NCBI RefSeq assembly: GCF_002313155.2
Contig: NZ_NWFK02000001.1
Span: 124,001-188,000, forward strand
Direction of reading: 5' to 3'
Length of the DNA: 64,000 nucleotides
From: Psychrobacter sp. FDAARGOS_221
Lineage (GTDB): Bacteria > Pseudomonadota > Gammaproteobacteria > Pseudomonadales > Moraxellaceae
The notes beneath the pieces were generated by a model that saw nothing but the letters and a program-made list of their open reading frames with translations, did not search any database and was not told the origin of the DNA. This document shows positions 1-8,720 of this stretch, piece after piece. The position numbers were made by a program, and so were the translations under genes. How positions within the stretch are numbered: the stretch's first letter is position 1; each line of letters starts with the position of its first letter.

Positions 1-333
1 GGCGAAAAAAATGCTAAGCGCTGGTTAAGTCAGGGCAAAACCTCATTTTTACCTGAAGAGCGCGAATGGTATACAGCATTAATGAGCCGCAATTTATTTG
101 ATACCTATCGTTTGCACTATCCAGAAAGCAATGAGATGTTTAGCTGGTTTGACTATCGCAGCCGTGGTTTTAATGATGATCCAAAACGTGGTCTACGTAT
201 TGACCATATTTTGTGCACTGAAGATATCAAAGATCAGTGCATCGATGCAGGTATCAGCTATGAGCTGCGTGCGATGGAGAAGCCATCAGACCATGCGCCA
301 ATTTGGGCAAGCTTTGAATTCAAGCCGCTTTAA
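1..333 (+). CDS. xthA: Exodeoxyribonuclease III, C-terminal part (runs off the left edge)
   Basis: The reading frame is open from base 1 and ends at 333, giving about 110 residues of the C-terminus. The fragment carries the exonuclease III/AP-endonuclease ending: a segment with [11 protein letters not shown], then GLRIDHIL, and the final catalytic SDHAPIW motif just before the stop. The family (EEP, endonuclease/exonuclease/phosphatase) cleaves abasic sites and removes nucleotides from 3' ends of double-stranded DNA in base-excision repair. The start and N-terminal half lie outside the window. It is followed by argJ after about 105 bases. XthA is favoured over other EEP nucleases because of the combined RIDHIL and SDHAPIW spacing. 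Confidence 0.9.
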   Translation, partial: GEKNAKRWLSQGKTSFLPEEREWYTALMSRNLFDTYRLHYPESNEMFSWFDYRSRGFNDDPKRGLRIDHILCTEDIKDQCIDAGISYELRAMEKPSDHAPIWASFEFKPL

Positions 334-438
334 TTTAGAGCATATTAATTTAAACCGCTTTGATCAAAGTTTTAAACCTAAATAACGCGTTATTAAAACT
401 TAGCCAATCTAAAAATAACAAATCAATTAAGGATAATT

Positions 439-1689
439 ATGCCAGTAGGTAACATTGCCCCACCTGAGATTGTTCATGCTATCCCCGGTGTTGATATCGG
501 TATAACAGCAGCAGGTGTTCGTTATAAAGACCGTGATGATTTAGTAGTGTTTAGTATTGCTGATCAAGCTTCTGTTGCTTGTGTCACCACCAGCAATCAG
601 TGCTGTGCTGCGCCAGTATTGTTAGTGCGTGAGCATTTAGCCAAATTACAACAGCAGACTGAAAAAACACAGACACCGCGTTATTTACTTATCAATACCG
701 GTAATGCCAATGCCGCTACTGGTGATGTTGGCTATCAACGTGCGTTACAAACTTGTGAGGCACTGGCTGAAAAAACAGGGACGCAAGCGGCGCAAGTATT
801 GCCTTTTTCTACTGGTGTGATTGGTGAAGTTATTAACCGTGACGCTATTATTACTGGGCTAGATGCGTGTTTAGAAAACTTAGGTGCTGATAACTGGACG
901 GCGGCTGCCAATGCTATTCGCACAACGGATACCGTGCCTAAAGTAGACAGTACTCAGATTAATCTAGATGATGGCACGGCATATCATGTCACTGGTATCT
1001 CAAAAGGTGCGGGCATGATCCGCCCTAATATGGCGACCATGTTGGGCTTTGTGGCGACAGATGCACCGATTGCGCAGCCACTATTACAAAAAATGCTGGT
1101 TGAATTGACCAATCAATCGTTCAACCGTATTACCATAGATGGGGATACTTCGACCAATGATTGCTGCGTGTTAATCGCGACTGGTGAGCATGATGAGCAG
1201 TTGATTGACTCTGAGCAACATCCACACTATCAGGCTGTATTTACGGCATTACAACAAGTTTTCTTACGTCTTGCGACCTTGATTGTGCGTGATGGCGAAG
1301 GCGCAACTAAATTTATTACGGTCAAAGTGACCGGCGGTAAAACCGTTGAAGACTGCTGCGATGTGGCCTATGCCGTTGCACATTCACCGTTAGTCAAAAC
1401 TGCCTTTTTCGCAAGCGATCCAAACTGGGGTCGTATCGTAGCGGCTATTGGTTACTCAGGTGCTGAGCATCTTGATGCTAACCTAGTGAGTGTTAACCTT
1501 GATGATGTTGCGATCTGTACCCGTGGTCAATTAGATACCAGCTATAGTGAAGAGCAGGGCCAAGCGGTAATGAGTCGACCTGAGATTACCATTCATATTG
1601 ATTTGGGTGTGGGTGAGGCGACAGATACGGTCTATACCTGTGATTTATCTCATGAATACGTTAGTATCAACGCAGATTATCGCAGTTAG
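439..1689 (+). CDS. argJ: Bifunctional glutamate N-acetyltransferase/amino-acid acetyltransferase ArgJ
   Basis: This 416-residue protein matches the usual ArgJ length. ArgJ transfers the acetyl group from N-acetylornithine to glutamate (and in bifunctional forms uses acetyl-CoA), recycling acetyl groups in arginine synthesis in the cytoplasm. The precursor self-cleaves before a threonine. Here the signature KGAGMIRPNMATML is present, placing the nucleophile at Thr200. An LINTGNANAATG segment and a C-terminal SDPNWGRI block are also family hallmarks. The ATG at 439 is preceded by AAGGATAATT, a good ribosome binding site. It stands alone on the plus strand between xthA and a lipoprotein gene. 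Identification is firm; whether it has both activities cannot be read from sequence. Confidence 0.95.
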   Translation: MPVGNIAPPEIVHAIPGVDIGITAAGVRYKDRDDLVVFSIADQASVACVTTSNQCCAAPVLLVREHLAKLQQQTEKTQTPRYLLINTGNANAATGDVGYQRALQTCEALAEKTGTQAAQVLPFSTGVIGEVINRDAIITGLDACLENLGADNWTAAANAIRTTDTVPKVDSTQINLDDGTAYHVTGISKGAGMIRPNMATMLGFVATDAPIAQPLLQKMLVELTNQSFNRITIDGDTSTNDCCVLIATGEHDEQLIDSEQHPHYQAVFTALQQVFLRLATLIVRDGEGATKFITVKVTGGKTVEDCCDVAYAVAHSPLVKTAFFASDPNWGRIVAAIGYSGAEHLDANLVSVNLDDVAICTRGQLDTSYSEEQGQAVMSRPEITIHIDLGVGEATDTVYTCDLSHEYVSINADYRS

Positions 1690-2082
1690 TGGCTTTAATC
1701 GATTGTGAGAAGTAACGTTTCGGCTATCACAGCTTGGTCATTAATGGCTGTTGTGGTAGCCGTTAGTTACTTGCTTGCTTGCTGCTTCTAAGTTGCAGCA
1801 GCACCTTCAGGATGAGGTCTGTATTTAGAGCTATTGTGCTAGGTGGTGCTGCAACTGATGTTGCTTGTGCACCGCCAGTGCTGCGAATCAATGACAAACT
1901 TGAGCTAATCAATGAAACTTGCTCAATGAGGCCCAACCTGATTAAATCATATAAAAATCAATAAATAATTAAATTAAACTTAATAAGTTTTATAAATTAT
2001 TAAGTTTTACAAAATAATGATGGAAAATGAGAGGATATGTTTTTATAATAGCCGCTATTTTCAGATCGCAGATGAGGCTTTT
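1690..2082. other. Intergenic region between argJ and a lipoprotein gene, with an 11-bp inverted repeat
   Basis: No convincing gene is seen here. An open frame at 1779-1964 has no ribosome binding site and no recognisable protein features. A loose stem (GGCTATCACAGC near 1710 with GCTGTTGTGGTAGCC near 1746) may help end argJ transcription but has no T-run. Further on, AAACTTAATAA (1976-1986) and TTATTAAGTTT (1997-2007) form a perfect 11-bp inverted repeat about 75 bases before the lipoprotein start. It could be an operator or a weak hairpin. Confidence 0.45.
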
Positions 2083-2493
2083 ATGAAATATTTACTGTCT
2101 TCCTTAGCTTTGGCGTCGTTAGTACTGACCGCTTGTACCACTACCACAACCAGTTCAACGTCACAAATGAGAGGTGCTGTAAAAACCGCACAGTCTCAAG
2201 CTGCATCACAAATTATTCATATCCCTTCTTTTTTGATTGAGGTCAGCCCGCAAAAGGCACCTTGTGAGATTGCAACCACTGAGGGCTCAAGCGTCAGAAC
2301 TCAGTGCTTGTATTATCGTCAAACCTTCCAGAAAAACTACAACACCCTTAGTGGCGGCATCAAAGATTTTGATTTTGAGCCAGGCTATCGCTATATACTT
2401 GATATCAGACAAGATGCCGTAGCCGATGATGTAACCGGTCAGCTTCGTCCCTTATGGACTTTAAATAAAGTGGTATCAAAAATTAAAGAATAG
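2083..2493 (+). CDS. Small lipoprotein, DUF4377-like
   Basis: The protein has 136 residues from the ATG at 2083. That ATG is preferred over the upstream in-frame start at 2017 because it follows a GAGG site with good spacing and opens directly into a lipoprotein signal peptide: MKYLLSSLALASLVLTAC, with the lipobox LTAC. The mature part is Thr/Ser-rich, then carries a compact domain with a CEI...CLYY cysteine pair, a YRQTF segment and a closing GYRYILDIRQ...LWTLNKVVSK. This pattern resembles the DUF4377 domain of secreted and outer-membrane lipoproteins, whose function is unknown; that assignment is from memory of the family pattern. It should be lipid-anchored in the envelope. The neighbours are unrelated. 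Confidence 0.7.
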   Translation: MKYLLSSLALASLVLTACTTTTTSSTSQMRGAVKTAQSQAASQIIHIPSFLIEVSPQKAPCEIATTEGSSVRTQCLYYRQTFQKNYNTLSGGIKDFDFEPGYRYILDIRQDAVADDVTGQLRPLWTLNKVVSKIKE

Positions 2494-2609
2494 TGCCTAA
2501 TTTAACATTATCCTAATTGATCACTTTATTCATAAATGAGCTGTATTAATAACTAGGCCGTAATGATAATAGTAAGTCGGCTATTTTATTGAGTGGACCG
2601 TAATGCTGA

Positions 2610-3599
2610 TTAAGCTTGCTTAAAATGGTCGGCAAATAAGTCTGCCAGATAGCGCGCTAAAGGGTAGGGGATATCGTGGCCCAATCCAGCGATGAGCTTA
2701 AATTCAGAGTGGCGGATGGTTTTGGCCAAGCATTGACCATGAGCGGGCGGTAATAATCGGTCGTGCGTACCGTGAACAATTAACGTCGGCTGCTCGATTT
2801 TACGATCAATCTCTACTAATGAGCCTGTGGCCAATACTGCCAGTAGCTGACGCGAGACGCCTTTGGGATAAAAGCGGCGTTTATAGAGCAGTTTAGTACG
2901 GGTTAATGCTCTGCTTTCATCAAAGAAGTCCGGCGAGCCAATGGTTTTAAGTAAGTGCAGGTTATTGTCGATAATAACTTTCGGGTCTTTATTATCAGGG
3001 ATAGGTTTGGTTAAGGCGCGCAGCGCATCCAGTCTTGGTGGCGGTAAAAATGGGCGATTGTTACTGGTCGCTAGCAAACCAAGACGAGTCACTCGCTCTG
3101 GATAGTTGGCTGCCAATATTTGCGCAATCATGCCGCCCATAGACATACCCAATACATGACAATGTTCAATTTCAAGCGCGTTTAACAGCTGATTGACATC
3201 TTCTGTCATATCAAACAAGGTATAAGGGATACTCTCGTTTTCAATCTTAATCGGCAAACCCAGCTTAAAGCGTGACAGTAATTTAAGCTTTTTACTAAAG
3301 GTTTTGTGTTCTTTAGTCAGCTTATTTTTGTGCTTTAATTTACTCGATTTGCCGATATCACGGTTATCAAACCGAATCACCTGAAAGCCTGAATCAATCA
3401 GACGCTTACAAAATACATTAGACCAAACCAGAGACTGAGCACCTAACCCCATTATCAATAGGATAATAGGGTCGTCTTCACGACCGCCACGTTCTAAATA
3501 AAACTTATATTTTGGGGTTTTAATCTTATACGCACGCATAAAGTCTGCGTATTTAGACGGTTTGGTTTTGATTTGATAAGGCTTTTGCTTTGACGGCAT
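2610..3599 (-). CDS. Alpha/beta-hydrolase fold protein (tandem copy 1)
   Basis: This 329-residue protein starts at the ATG at 3599; the in-frame TTG at 3653 is less likely. It is a serine hydrolase of the alpha/beta-hydrolase fold. The nucleophile elbow GMSMGG follows HVLG, the acid is probably the Asp of HGTHDRLLPP, and the catalytic His is in GLGHDIPYPL near the C-terminus. The oxyanion region LIMGLGAQSLVW and the FDNRDIGKS strand are typical of esterases and lactonases of this kind. It has a basic N-terminal segment rich in Lys. The neighbouring gene at 3797-4759 is a clear paralogue (same motifs, same order), so the two arose by tandem duplication. Substrate is unknown. Confidence 0.85.
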   Translation of the reverse strand: MPSKQKPYQIKTKPSKYADFMRAYKIKTPKYKFYLERGGREDDPIILLIMGLGAQSLVWSNVFCKRLIDSGFQVIRFDNRDIGKSSKLKHKNKLTKEHKTFSKKLKLLSRFKLGLPIKIENESIPYTLFDMTEDVNQLLNALEIEHCHVLGMSMGGMIAQILAANYPERVTRLGLLATSNNRPFLPPPRLDALRALTKPIPDNKDPKVIIDNNLHLLKTIGSPDFFDESRALTRTKLLYKRRFYPKGVSRQLLAVLATGSLVEIDRKIEQPTLIVHGTHDRLLPPAHGQCLAKTIRHSEFKLIAGLGHDIPYPLARYLADLFADHFKQA

Positions 3600-3796
3600 A
3601 ACTGATGACCTAGGTACTTTCAGTTGTAGTGTGGCAATAATTACCTCGGTCAATAAATAACTCTAAACCAATAACTCTGAAGAGGGTTAGTAACCTTGGT
3701 AACTGTTTATACTAGTAACTGTTGATACTAAAGCAGCTAGGTGTCAGTTTGATGAAAGCCAATGCAGCATATTGCTAGGCAAGATTAATGTGCAAG

Positions 3797-4759
3797 CTAT
3801 AGCATGTGTTGTTTTAACTCATGCACAATGTAAGGTTGGAAGTATTCTGGTAAATCGTGCGCCATGCCTTTAATCAATCTGAACTTAGCATGTGGAATAT
3901 CACGAGCCACTGCCTTACCGTGTGACGGCGGTAATAGCCCGTCTTCACTACCATGCATAATCAAGGTTTTTGCAGAAATAGACTGACTATAGGATTTAAT
4001 AGAGCCTGTCATCAAGATGGCAGTCAACTGTTGGATAGTGCCGGTAGGATAGAAGCAGCGATGGTAGCGTAGACGTGATAAATCTGCGACTTGCTGCTGG
4101 TCGATATAGCCCTGTGACCCGACTGTCTGAATGAACCACTTGCCGTGATCTACCACATCTTCTTCTTGATAGCTGGCAGGACGTTTGAATAAAGTATATA
4201 GCTGTCTTGGGTGTGGCGGCTCAAGCATCGGTCGGTTATTGGTCGAAAATATCAGCGCTAAGCGATCAACCAAATGCGGGTATTTTGCTGCAAAAATTTG
4301 GGCAATCATACCGCCCATTGATGCTCCAAGCACATGAGCCTTACGTAGCCCTAAAGCTCGTATTAAGTTTGCCACATCATCAGCCAAATCGGTTAAGTGA
4401 TAAGCCACTTTGGTGTGAGAGTTATCTATGCCAAATTGCATCTTTAACATGGCGCCTAAAAAATTAACACGTGGCAAATCCTTGCGGCGAATTTTGGTAG
4501 ATAAACCAATATCTCTGTTATCAAAGCGAATCACATAAAAGCCGGCATCGATAAGACGCTTGATAAAGCTCTCAGGCCAGAATATCAGTTGTGAGCCAAG
4601 GCCCATGATTAATACTAACGGAGGGTGATCAGGATTGCCGCCGACTTCAACGTACAGTTCGATATCGTCTGAAACTTGAATAATGGCTTGCTGCATAAGT
4701 GGTGACAGCGGTGAGGGGTGCCAGTGGTGCTCGGAGGCGACATGTGACATAGGAGTCAT
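3797..4759 (-). CDS. Alpha/beta-hydrolase fold protein (tandem copy 2)
   Basis: This 320-residue serine hydrolase is paralogous to the downstream gene at 2610-3599. It has the nucleophile elbow GASMGG, the acid loop HGSEDGLLPP and the catalytic His in GMAHDLPEYF. It also has the same LIMGLGSQLIFW and FDNRDIGLS blocks. The start at 4759 is supported by AAGGATTT directly before the ATG. The two copies have separate spacing of about 200 bases, so they may be expressed separately. The family includes esterases, lipases and lactone hydrolases; nothing in the sequence fixes the substrate. Confidence 0.85.
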   Translation of the reverse strand: MTPMSHVASEHHWHPSPLSPLMQQAIIQVSDDIELYVEVGGNPDHPPLVLIMGLGSQLIFWPESFIKRLIDAGFYVIRFDNRDIGLSTKIRRKDLPRVNFLGAMLKMQFGIDNSHTKVAYHLTDLADDVANLIRALGLRKAHVLGASMGGMIAQIFAAKYPHLVDRLALIFSTNNRPMLEPPHPRQLYTLFKRPASYQEEDVVDHGKWFIQTVGSQGYIDQQQVADLSRLRYHRCFYPTGTIQQLTAILMTGSIKSYSQSISAKTLIMHGSEDGLLPPSHGKAVARDIPHAKFRLIKGMAHDLPEYFQPYIVHELKQHML

Positions 4760-4829
4760 AAATCCTTTTTTGACGGCTTTTACAGGTTGATTAGATGGTA
4801 TTAAGCGATTTGATTTTTGAAAAGTAGAC

Positions 4830-4994
4830 TTAGATTTCTACCATTTCAAAATCAAGCTTGCCCACACCACATTCAGGACAAGTCCAGTCATCTGGAATGT
4901 CTTCCCATTTTGTGCCTGGCTCAATACCTTCTTCCGGACAGCCCAGCTCTTCGTCATAGATCCAACCACAAACGATGCATTCCCATTTTTTCAT
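4830..4994 (-). CDS. rubA: Rubredoxin
   Basis: This 54-residue protein has the typical rubredoxin length. The iron is bound by four cysteines in two CxxCG motifs: Cys6/Cys9 (CIVCG) and Cys39/Cys42 (CPECG). The family-typical aromatic residues (Trp4, Tyr13, Trp37) are present, as is the [11 protein letters not shown] stretch. The start at 4994 is chosen because it is preceded by AAGGGA and gives the canonical MKKWEC beginning; an upstream in-frame start would add a non-conserved tail. Rubredoxins carry single electrons, for example to alkane hydroxylases or in oxidative-stress enzymes; the partner is not in this window. Divergent from apt. Confidence 0.95.
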   Translation of the reverse strand: MKKWECIVCGWIYDEELGCPEEGIEPGTKWEDIPDDWTCPECGVGKLDFEMVEI

Positions 4995-5193
4995 TACTAG
5001 TCCCTTACTCAATAAGTCAATAAAGCCCAAATTATACCCACATCTGCCAATGACAACAAGACACTATCACTAGCCTGATAATGAGCGGGTGCAGTCATCA
5101 ATATTACAACAATAGATATGTTAAAATAATAGGTTAAAAGCTGTTATTTCGCATCATGTTTATAGCCGAGTTTAATTCTTACGGGAAGTATTT

Positions 5194-5775
5194 ATGAGTA
5201 ATCAAGCCGTTTCTTCATCACATTCAGAATCTGCCACTTCAGCGACTGTTATCGTAGATTCAGAATCAAAACGTCATCCTTTATGGCGTGCTATTCGCAC
5301 AGTGCCAGATTTTCCAAAGCCTGGCATTGATTTTTATGACATCACGCCTTTATTACTCACTCATGTCAATGATGTGATTAATGCGATGTTGGAGGCTTTG
5401 CCAGAAGGTTTGATGGATGAAGTCGACTGTTTGGTTGCGGTTGAAGCCCGCGGATTTGTGTTTGCTAGTTTATTAGCCGGGCGTTTGGGCAAAGGTATGA
5501 TGTTACTGCGTAAACCAGGTAAGCTACCGCCGCCAGTCGCTAATAAATCTTATGCTTTGGAATATGGCAGTGACACGTTGGAAATCCAAGATGGCATGCA
5601 GCCAAGCAAGGTATTGTTGGTCGATGATATCCTAGCAACCGGTGGTACGTTAAAAACGGCCTACCATTTATGTAAAGAAGCAGGCCATACAGTCGCCGGT
5701 GTTCTTGTACTACTAGACCTAGTGGCGCTACATGATGAGTTCCCAATTCCGGTTTATACGGTTTTAAAAGGTTAG
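5194..5775 (+). CDS. apt: Adenine phosphoribosyltransferase
   Basis: This 193-residue enzyme converts adenine and PRPP to AMP in purine salvage. The PRPP-binding motif VLLVDDILATGGT is complete, and the RKPGKLP loop and the DFPKPGIDFYDITPLL block near the N-terminus are diagnostic of Apt. A Ser-rich extension of about 28 residues precedes the core and is not conserved in typical Apt proteins of about 180 residues. The ATG at 5194 follows a GGGAAG site. It is transcribed away from the rubredoxin gene and ends at a strong bidirectional hairpin. Confidence 0.95.
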   Translation: MSNQAVSSSHSESATSATVIVDSESKRHPLWRAIRTVPDFPKPGIDFYDITPLLLTHVNDVINAMLEALPEGLMDEVDCLVAVEARGFVFASLLAGRLGKGMMLLRKPGKLPPPVANKSYALEYGSDTLEIQDGMQPSKVLLVDDILATGGTLKTAYHLCKEAGHTVAGVLVLLDLVALHDEFPIPVYTVLKG

Positions 5776-5821
5776 TGCTTAAAAGTCACCATAAACATTA
5801 GCCCTAGCAACTTAGTGAGCC

Positions 5822-5879
5822 AAAAAAAACTCTACTTAAGATAGCCAGTATCATCGCTATCGAAAGTAGAGTTTTTTTG
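5822..5879. terminator. Bidirectional terminator between apt and the transaldolase gene
   Basis: A long stem pairs AAAACTCTACTT and GATAG with CTATC and AAGTAGAGTTTT. A-runs on the left and T-runs on the right let it terminate both convergent transcripts. Confidence 0.85.
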
Positions 5880-5944
5880 TTTAGGTTCTTTAACTTAAGC
5901 TCAAAAAACTAAAGCTCAATGATTTAAGCGTTATAACCTAAGGT

Positions 5945-6892
5945 TTATTTTTTCAATTGCATTAATGCTTTTGCTAGTTCATCACGTGCAGTGATAAAGC
6001 CGTCAATACCTTTAGGTAATAGATGCTGAGTGATGCTGTCTTGCTCGTAAGCGGCATTAAACTCATCTTCAGTTAGAGTAACTTTTGGCATGGTTTCACT
6101 GATCAAGTCAGCTGATAAGGCTTGAGTGACAGGTGTCTCTAATGCAGCCAACTCATCCAATAAATCTGGTGAAATAGTCAATAAATCACAGCCAGCAAGT
6201 GCTAAGATTTGATCCACACTTCTAAAGCTTGCGCCCATCACTTGGGTGTTATAGCCATGCTGTTTGTAATATTGATAGGTGCGTTTGACTGATTGAACGC
6301 CCATGTCATCAGCAATAGGAATGTTTTGGCGATTTTGCTCACGTTTTTGCCAGTCTAAAATACGACCGACAAATGGAGATATTAAAGTAACGCCGGCTTC
6401 TGCACAAGCCACTGCTTGATGCTGACCAAAGATTAGGGTTAAGTTACAGTGAATGCCTTCTTTTTCTAATTGCTCGGCTGCTTTAATACCTTGCCAAGTG
6501 GCAGCAATCTTAATCAAAATACGCTCTTTATCGACGCCAGCACGCTGATAGGCATCCATAAACTCATGCGCTTTTGCGATGGTAGCTTCGGTGTCATAAG
6601 ACAATCTGGCATCCACTTCAGTTGATACACGACCTTCGATCAATTTTAGAATATCGCAGCCCACTTGAATGGTTAAATCATCAATAACCTTATCAATCAT
6701 GTCATCGCCATGACTTGAGAAGCGGTTTAAAGTGTCCGCAAGCATCGCTTGTTTATCAGGATGGGTCAATGCTTTAGTAATTAGGCTTGGGTTAGTCGTC
6801 GCATCGACTGGCTTTAGGCGAGCAATAGCGCTTAAGTCACCGGTATCTGCCACGATGGTCGTCATAGTTTGGAGCTGCGATAAAGCATTCAT
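5945..6892 (-). CDS. tal: Transaldolase
   Basis: This 315-residue protein matches TalB-type transaldolase in length. It moves a three-carbon dihydroxyacetone unit between sugar phosphates in the non-oxidative pentose phosphate pathway. The Schiff-base lysine is Lys128 in ILIKIAATWQG, the N-terminal block has VDATTNPSL, and NLTLIFG and SPFVGRILDW segments follow. The start at 6892 has AGGA eight bases upstream. It is a single gene, convergent with apt. Confidence 0.95.
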   Translation of the reverse strand: MNALSQLQTMTTIVADTGDLSAIARLKPVDATTNPSLITKALTHPDKQAMLADTLNRFSSHGDDMIDKVIDDLTIQVGCDILKLIEGRVSTEVDARLSYDTEATIAKAHEFMDAYQRAGVDKERILIKIAATWQGIKAAEQLEKEGIHCNLTLIFGQHQAVACAEAGVTLISPFVGRILDWQKREQNRQNIPIADDMGVQSVKRTYQYYKQHGYNTQVMGASFRSVDQILALAGCDLLTISPDLLDELAALETPVTQALSADLISETMPKVTLTEDEFNAAYEQDSITQHLLPKGIDGFITARDELAKALMQLKK

Positions 6893-7486
6893 GATGTATT
6901 CCTAATTTATTGCTAAGGGATGAAAAAATATCAAGGGTTATTGTTTTAACTTTTATGCTAACGTTATGTTTAACAGCATTTATTTAGATTAAGTGGTTAG
7001 CACTGGTGTAAATGATGATAGCGTATTACACTAGATCTAGATGCTAAGCGATCATGCGTCTCATTATACTATGTGTTTATGAAAATTGTGTTTATCAAAA
7101 TTCGATTGATGATAACTCAGTTGATGAAAACTTTTTGTCATTAGTATCGATTATTATCAGTTTGTGACTTGTATTTTTTTTTGAAGCTAAAGTTGTGAAG
7201 CTTCAGTTTTGAAGCAAAGTTTTGCGGCTTAAAATTTGTGGCTTTTTATTTGTGATTCTATGATTGAATTTTTACACATGTCTGATAGGGTTGTTATCAT
7301 TCGCACTAAGGCTGCTAATTTTATTTATTTTGGCCGCGAAAGTTGACTATAATAATCAAACCAAAGTAATAATCAGAATTAAATTAACCGCTTATTGATG
7401 GTATCAATAGCGGGCGTATCATTCATATTAACCATATTAACGTTTTAAATTAATCCATTATCATAACACGACCTATAGGCTTTTTT
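6893..7486. promoter_or_regulatory. Divergent intergenic region before tal and pheA with a candidate promoter
   Basis: About 590 bases without a gene. A plausible sigma-70 promoter for pheA is TTGACT at 7343-7348 and TAATAA at 7367-7372 with an 18-base spacer. A run of loosely repeated GAAGC/TTTTG words lies at 7180-7255. No leader peptide with a Phe cluster and no clear attenuator hairpin was found, so transcriptional attenuation of pheA is not supported. Confidence 0.35.
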
Positions 7487-8641
7487 ATGACATCATCCAC
7501 AAATAACAACAACGCTCCTGCAAAAATTTCAGATGCGGCAGAGACAAAATTAGATGAGCTACGCCAAAAAATTGACCAAGTCGATGGTGAGATTTTGCAG
7601 CTGATTAGCAATCGCGCCAAATTGGCACAGGGTGTTGCTGAGTTTAAAAAAACGTATGCAGATGAAGTGGATTCAAACCCCATATTTTATAGACCAGAGC
7701 GTGAAGCGCAAGTATTAAAAAACATCATGAAGCGTAATCAAGCGTCAGACAGTCCAATCAGTGATGAGAAAATGGCGCGCTTGTTCCGTGAAATCATGTC
7801 AGTATGCTTGGACTTAGAAGCACCGCAAAAGATTGCATTCTTAGGCCCTGTCGGTACCTTTACGCATGCAGCAGCATTAAAGCACTTTGGTAAAGCCTCT
7901 ACTACAGTGCCATTAACCACCATTACTGACGTCTTCCGTGAAGTTGAGTCAGGATCGGCGATGTATGGTGTTGTACCAGTTGAAAACTCATCAGAAGGTG
8001 TGGTAAATCACACGCTAGATGGCTTTTTAAGCTCTTCATTGAAGATTATTGGTGAGGTTGAATTACCTATTCACCAAAACTTCCTAGTTGCTAGCCACAC
8101 CAAAGTGGATAGCTTAAGTCGCATTTATTCTCATCAGCAGTCACTGGCACAATGTCGTCATTGGCTTGATGTGAATTATCCAAACGTAGAGCGCGTTCAA
8201 GTTTCTAGTAATGGTGAAGCGGCGAGACGCTTGAAGAATGAATGGCATTCAGCGGCCATCGCTGGTGATGTGGCTGTTGCAGAATATGACCTGCATAAGC
8301 TGCATGAAAATATTGAAGACAACCCAGGTAATACCACACGCTTCTTAATTATTGGACATGAAGATATCGCACCTTCTGGTCAAGACAAGACTTCAATCTT
8401 GGTCTCTGCTCATAACAAAGCCGGTGCCTTGATTGAAATCTTACAGCCTTTGTCTAAGCATGGCGTGTCAATGACCAGTATTGAGACCCGCCCTGAACGT
8501 CCAAACAAATGGGCCTACGTATTCTTCATTGATATGGAAGGTCATATTGAAGATGAAAATGTACGTGCCGCCATTGAAGATATCCGTCCGATGGTGAGAG
8601 ACTTACGTGTGTTAGGCTCATACCCACAAGCAGTGATTTAA
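7487..8641 (+). CDS. pheA: Bifunctional chorismate mutase/prephenate dehydratase (P-protein)
   Basis: This 384-residue enzyme converts chorismate to prephenate and then to phenylpyruvate on the phenylalanine branch. Residues about 20-110 form an AroQ-type chorismate mutase (LDELRQKIDQVDGEILQLI, then RAKLAQGVAEFKK). Residues about 118-290 are the dehydratase domain, opening with FLGPVGTFTHAAA and containing the catalytic TRF motif in NTTRFLII. The last part is an ACT regulatory domain (TSILVSAHNKAGALIEIL) with IETRP in place of the usual ESRP, which normally binds Phe for feedback inhibition. It heads a run pheA-hisC-tyrA::aroA, the order known from pseudomonads and relatives. Confidence 0.97.
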   Translation: MTSSTNNNNAPAKISDAAETKLDELRQKIDQVDGEILQLISNRAKLAQGVAEFKKTYADEVDSNPIFYRPEREAQVLKNIMKRNQASDSPISDEKMARLFREIMSVCLDLEAPQKIAFLGPVGTFTHAAALKHFGKASTTVPLTTITDVFREVESGSAMYGVVPVENSSEGVVNHTLDGFLSSSLKIIGEVELPIHQNFLVASHTKVDSLSRIYSHQQSLAQCRHWLDVNYPNVERVQVSSNGEAARRLKNEWHSAAIAGDVAVAEYDLHKLHENIEDNPGNTTRFLIIGHEDIAPSGQDKTSILVSAHNKAGALIEILQPLSKHGVSMTSIETRPERPNKWAYVFFIDMEGHIEDENVRAAIEDIRPMVRDLRVLGSYPQAVI

Positions 8642-8720
8642 TTTAAATCAGCTAAAATAGATTTGGGTGTATACTATACTATTGTTCATTTACGGTTCGT
8701 TTAATTAGTCAGGTTGCCAC

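Noticed and set aside
98..385. Open frame overlapping the xthA end
   Set aside because: It is a shadow in a different frame of a clearly conserved exonuclease C-terminus.
1779..1964. 61-codon open frame after argJ
   Set aside because: No ribosome binding site and no protein-like pattern; low-complexity region.
6893..7486. Leader peptide or attenuator for pheA
   Set aside because: No short frame with a Phe cluster and no competing hairpins were found.
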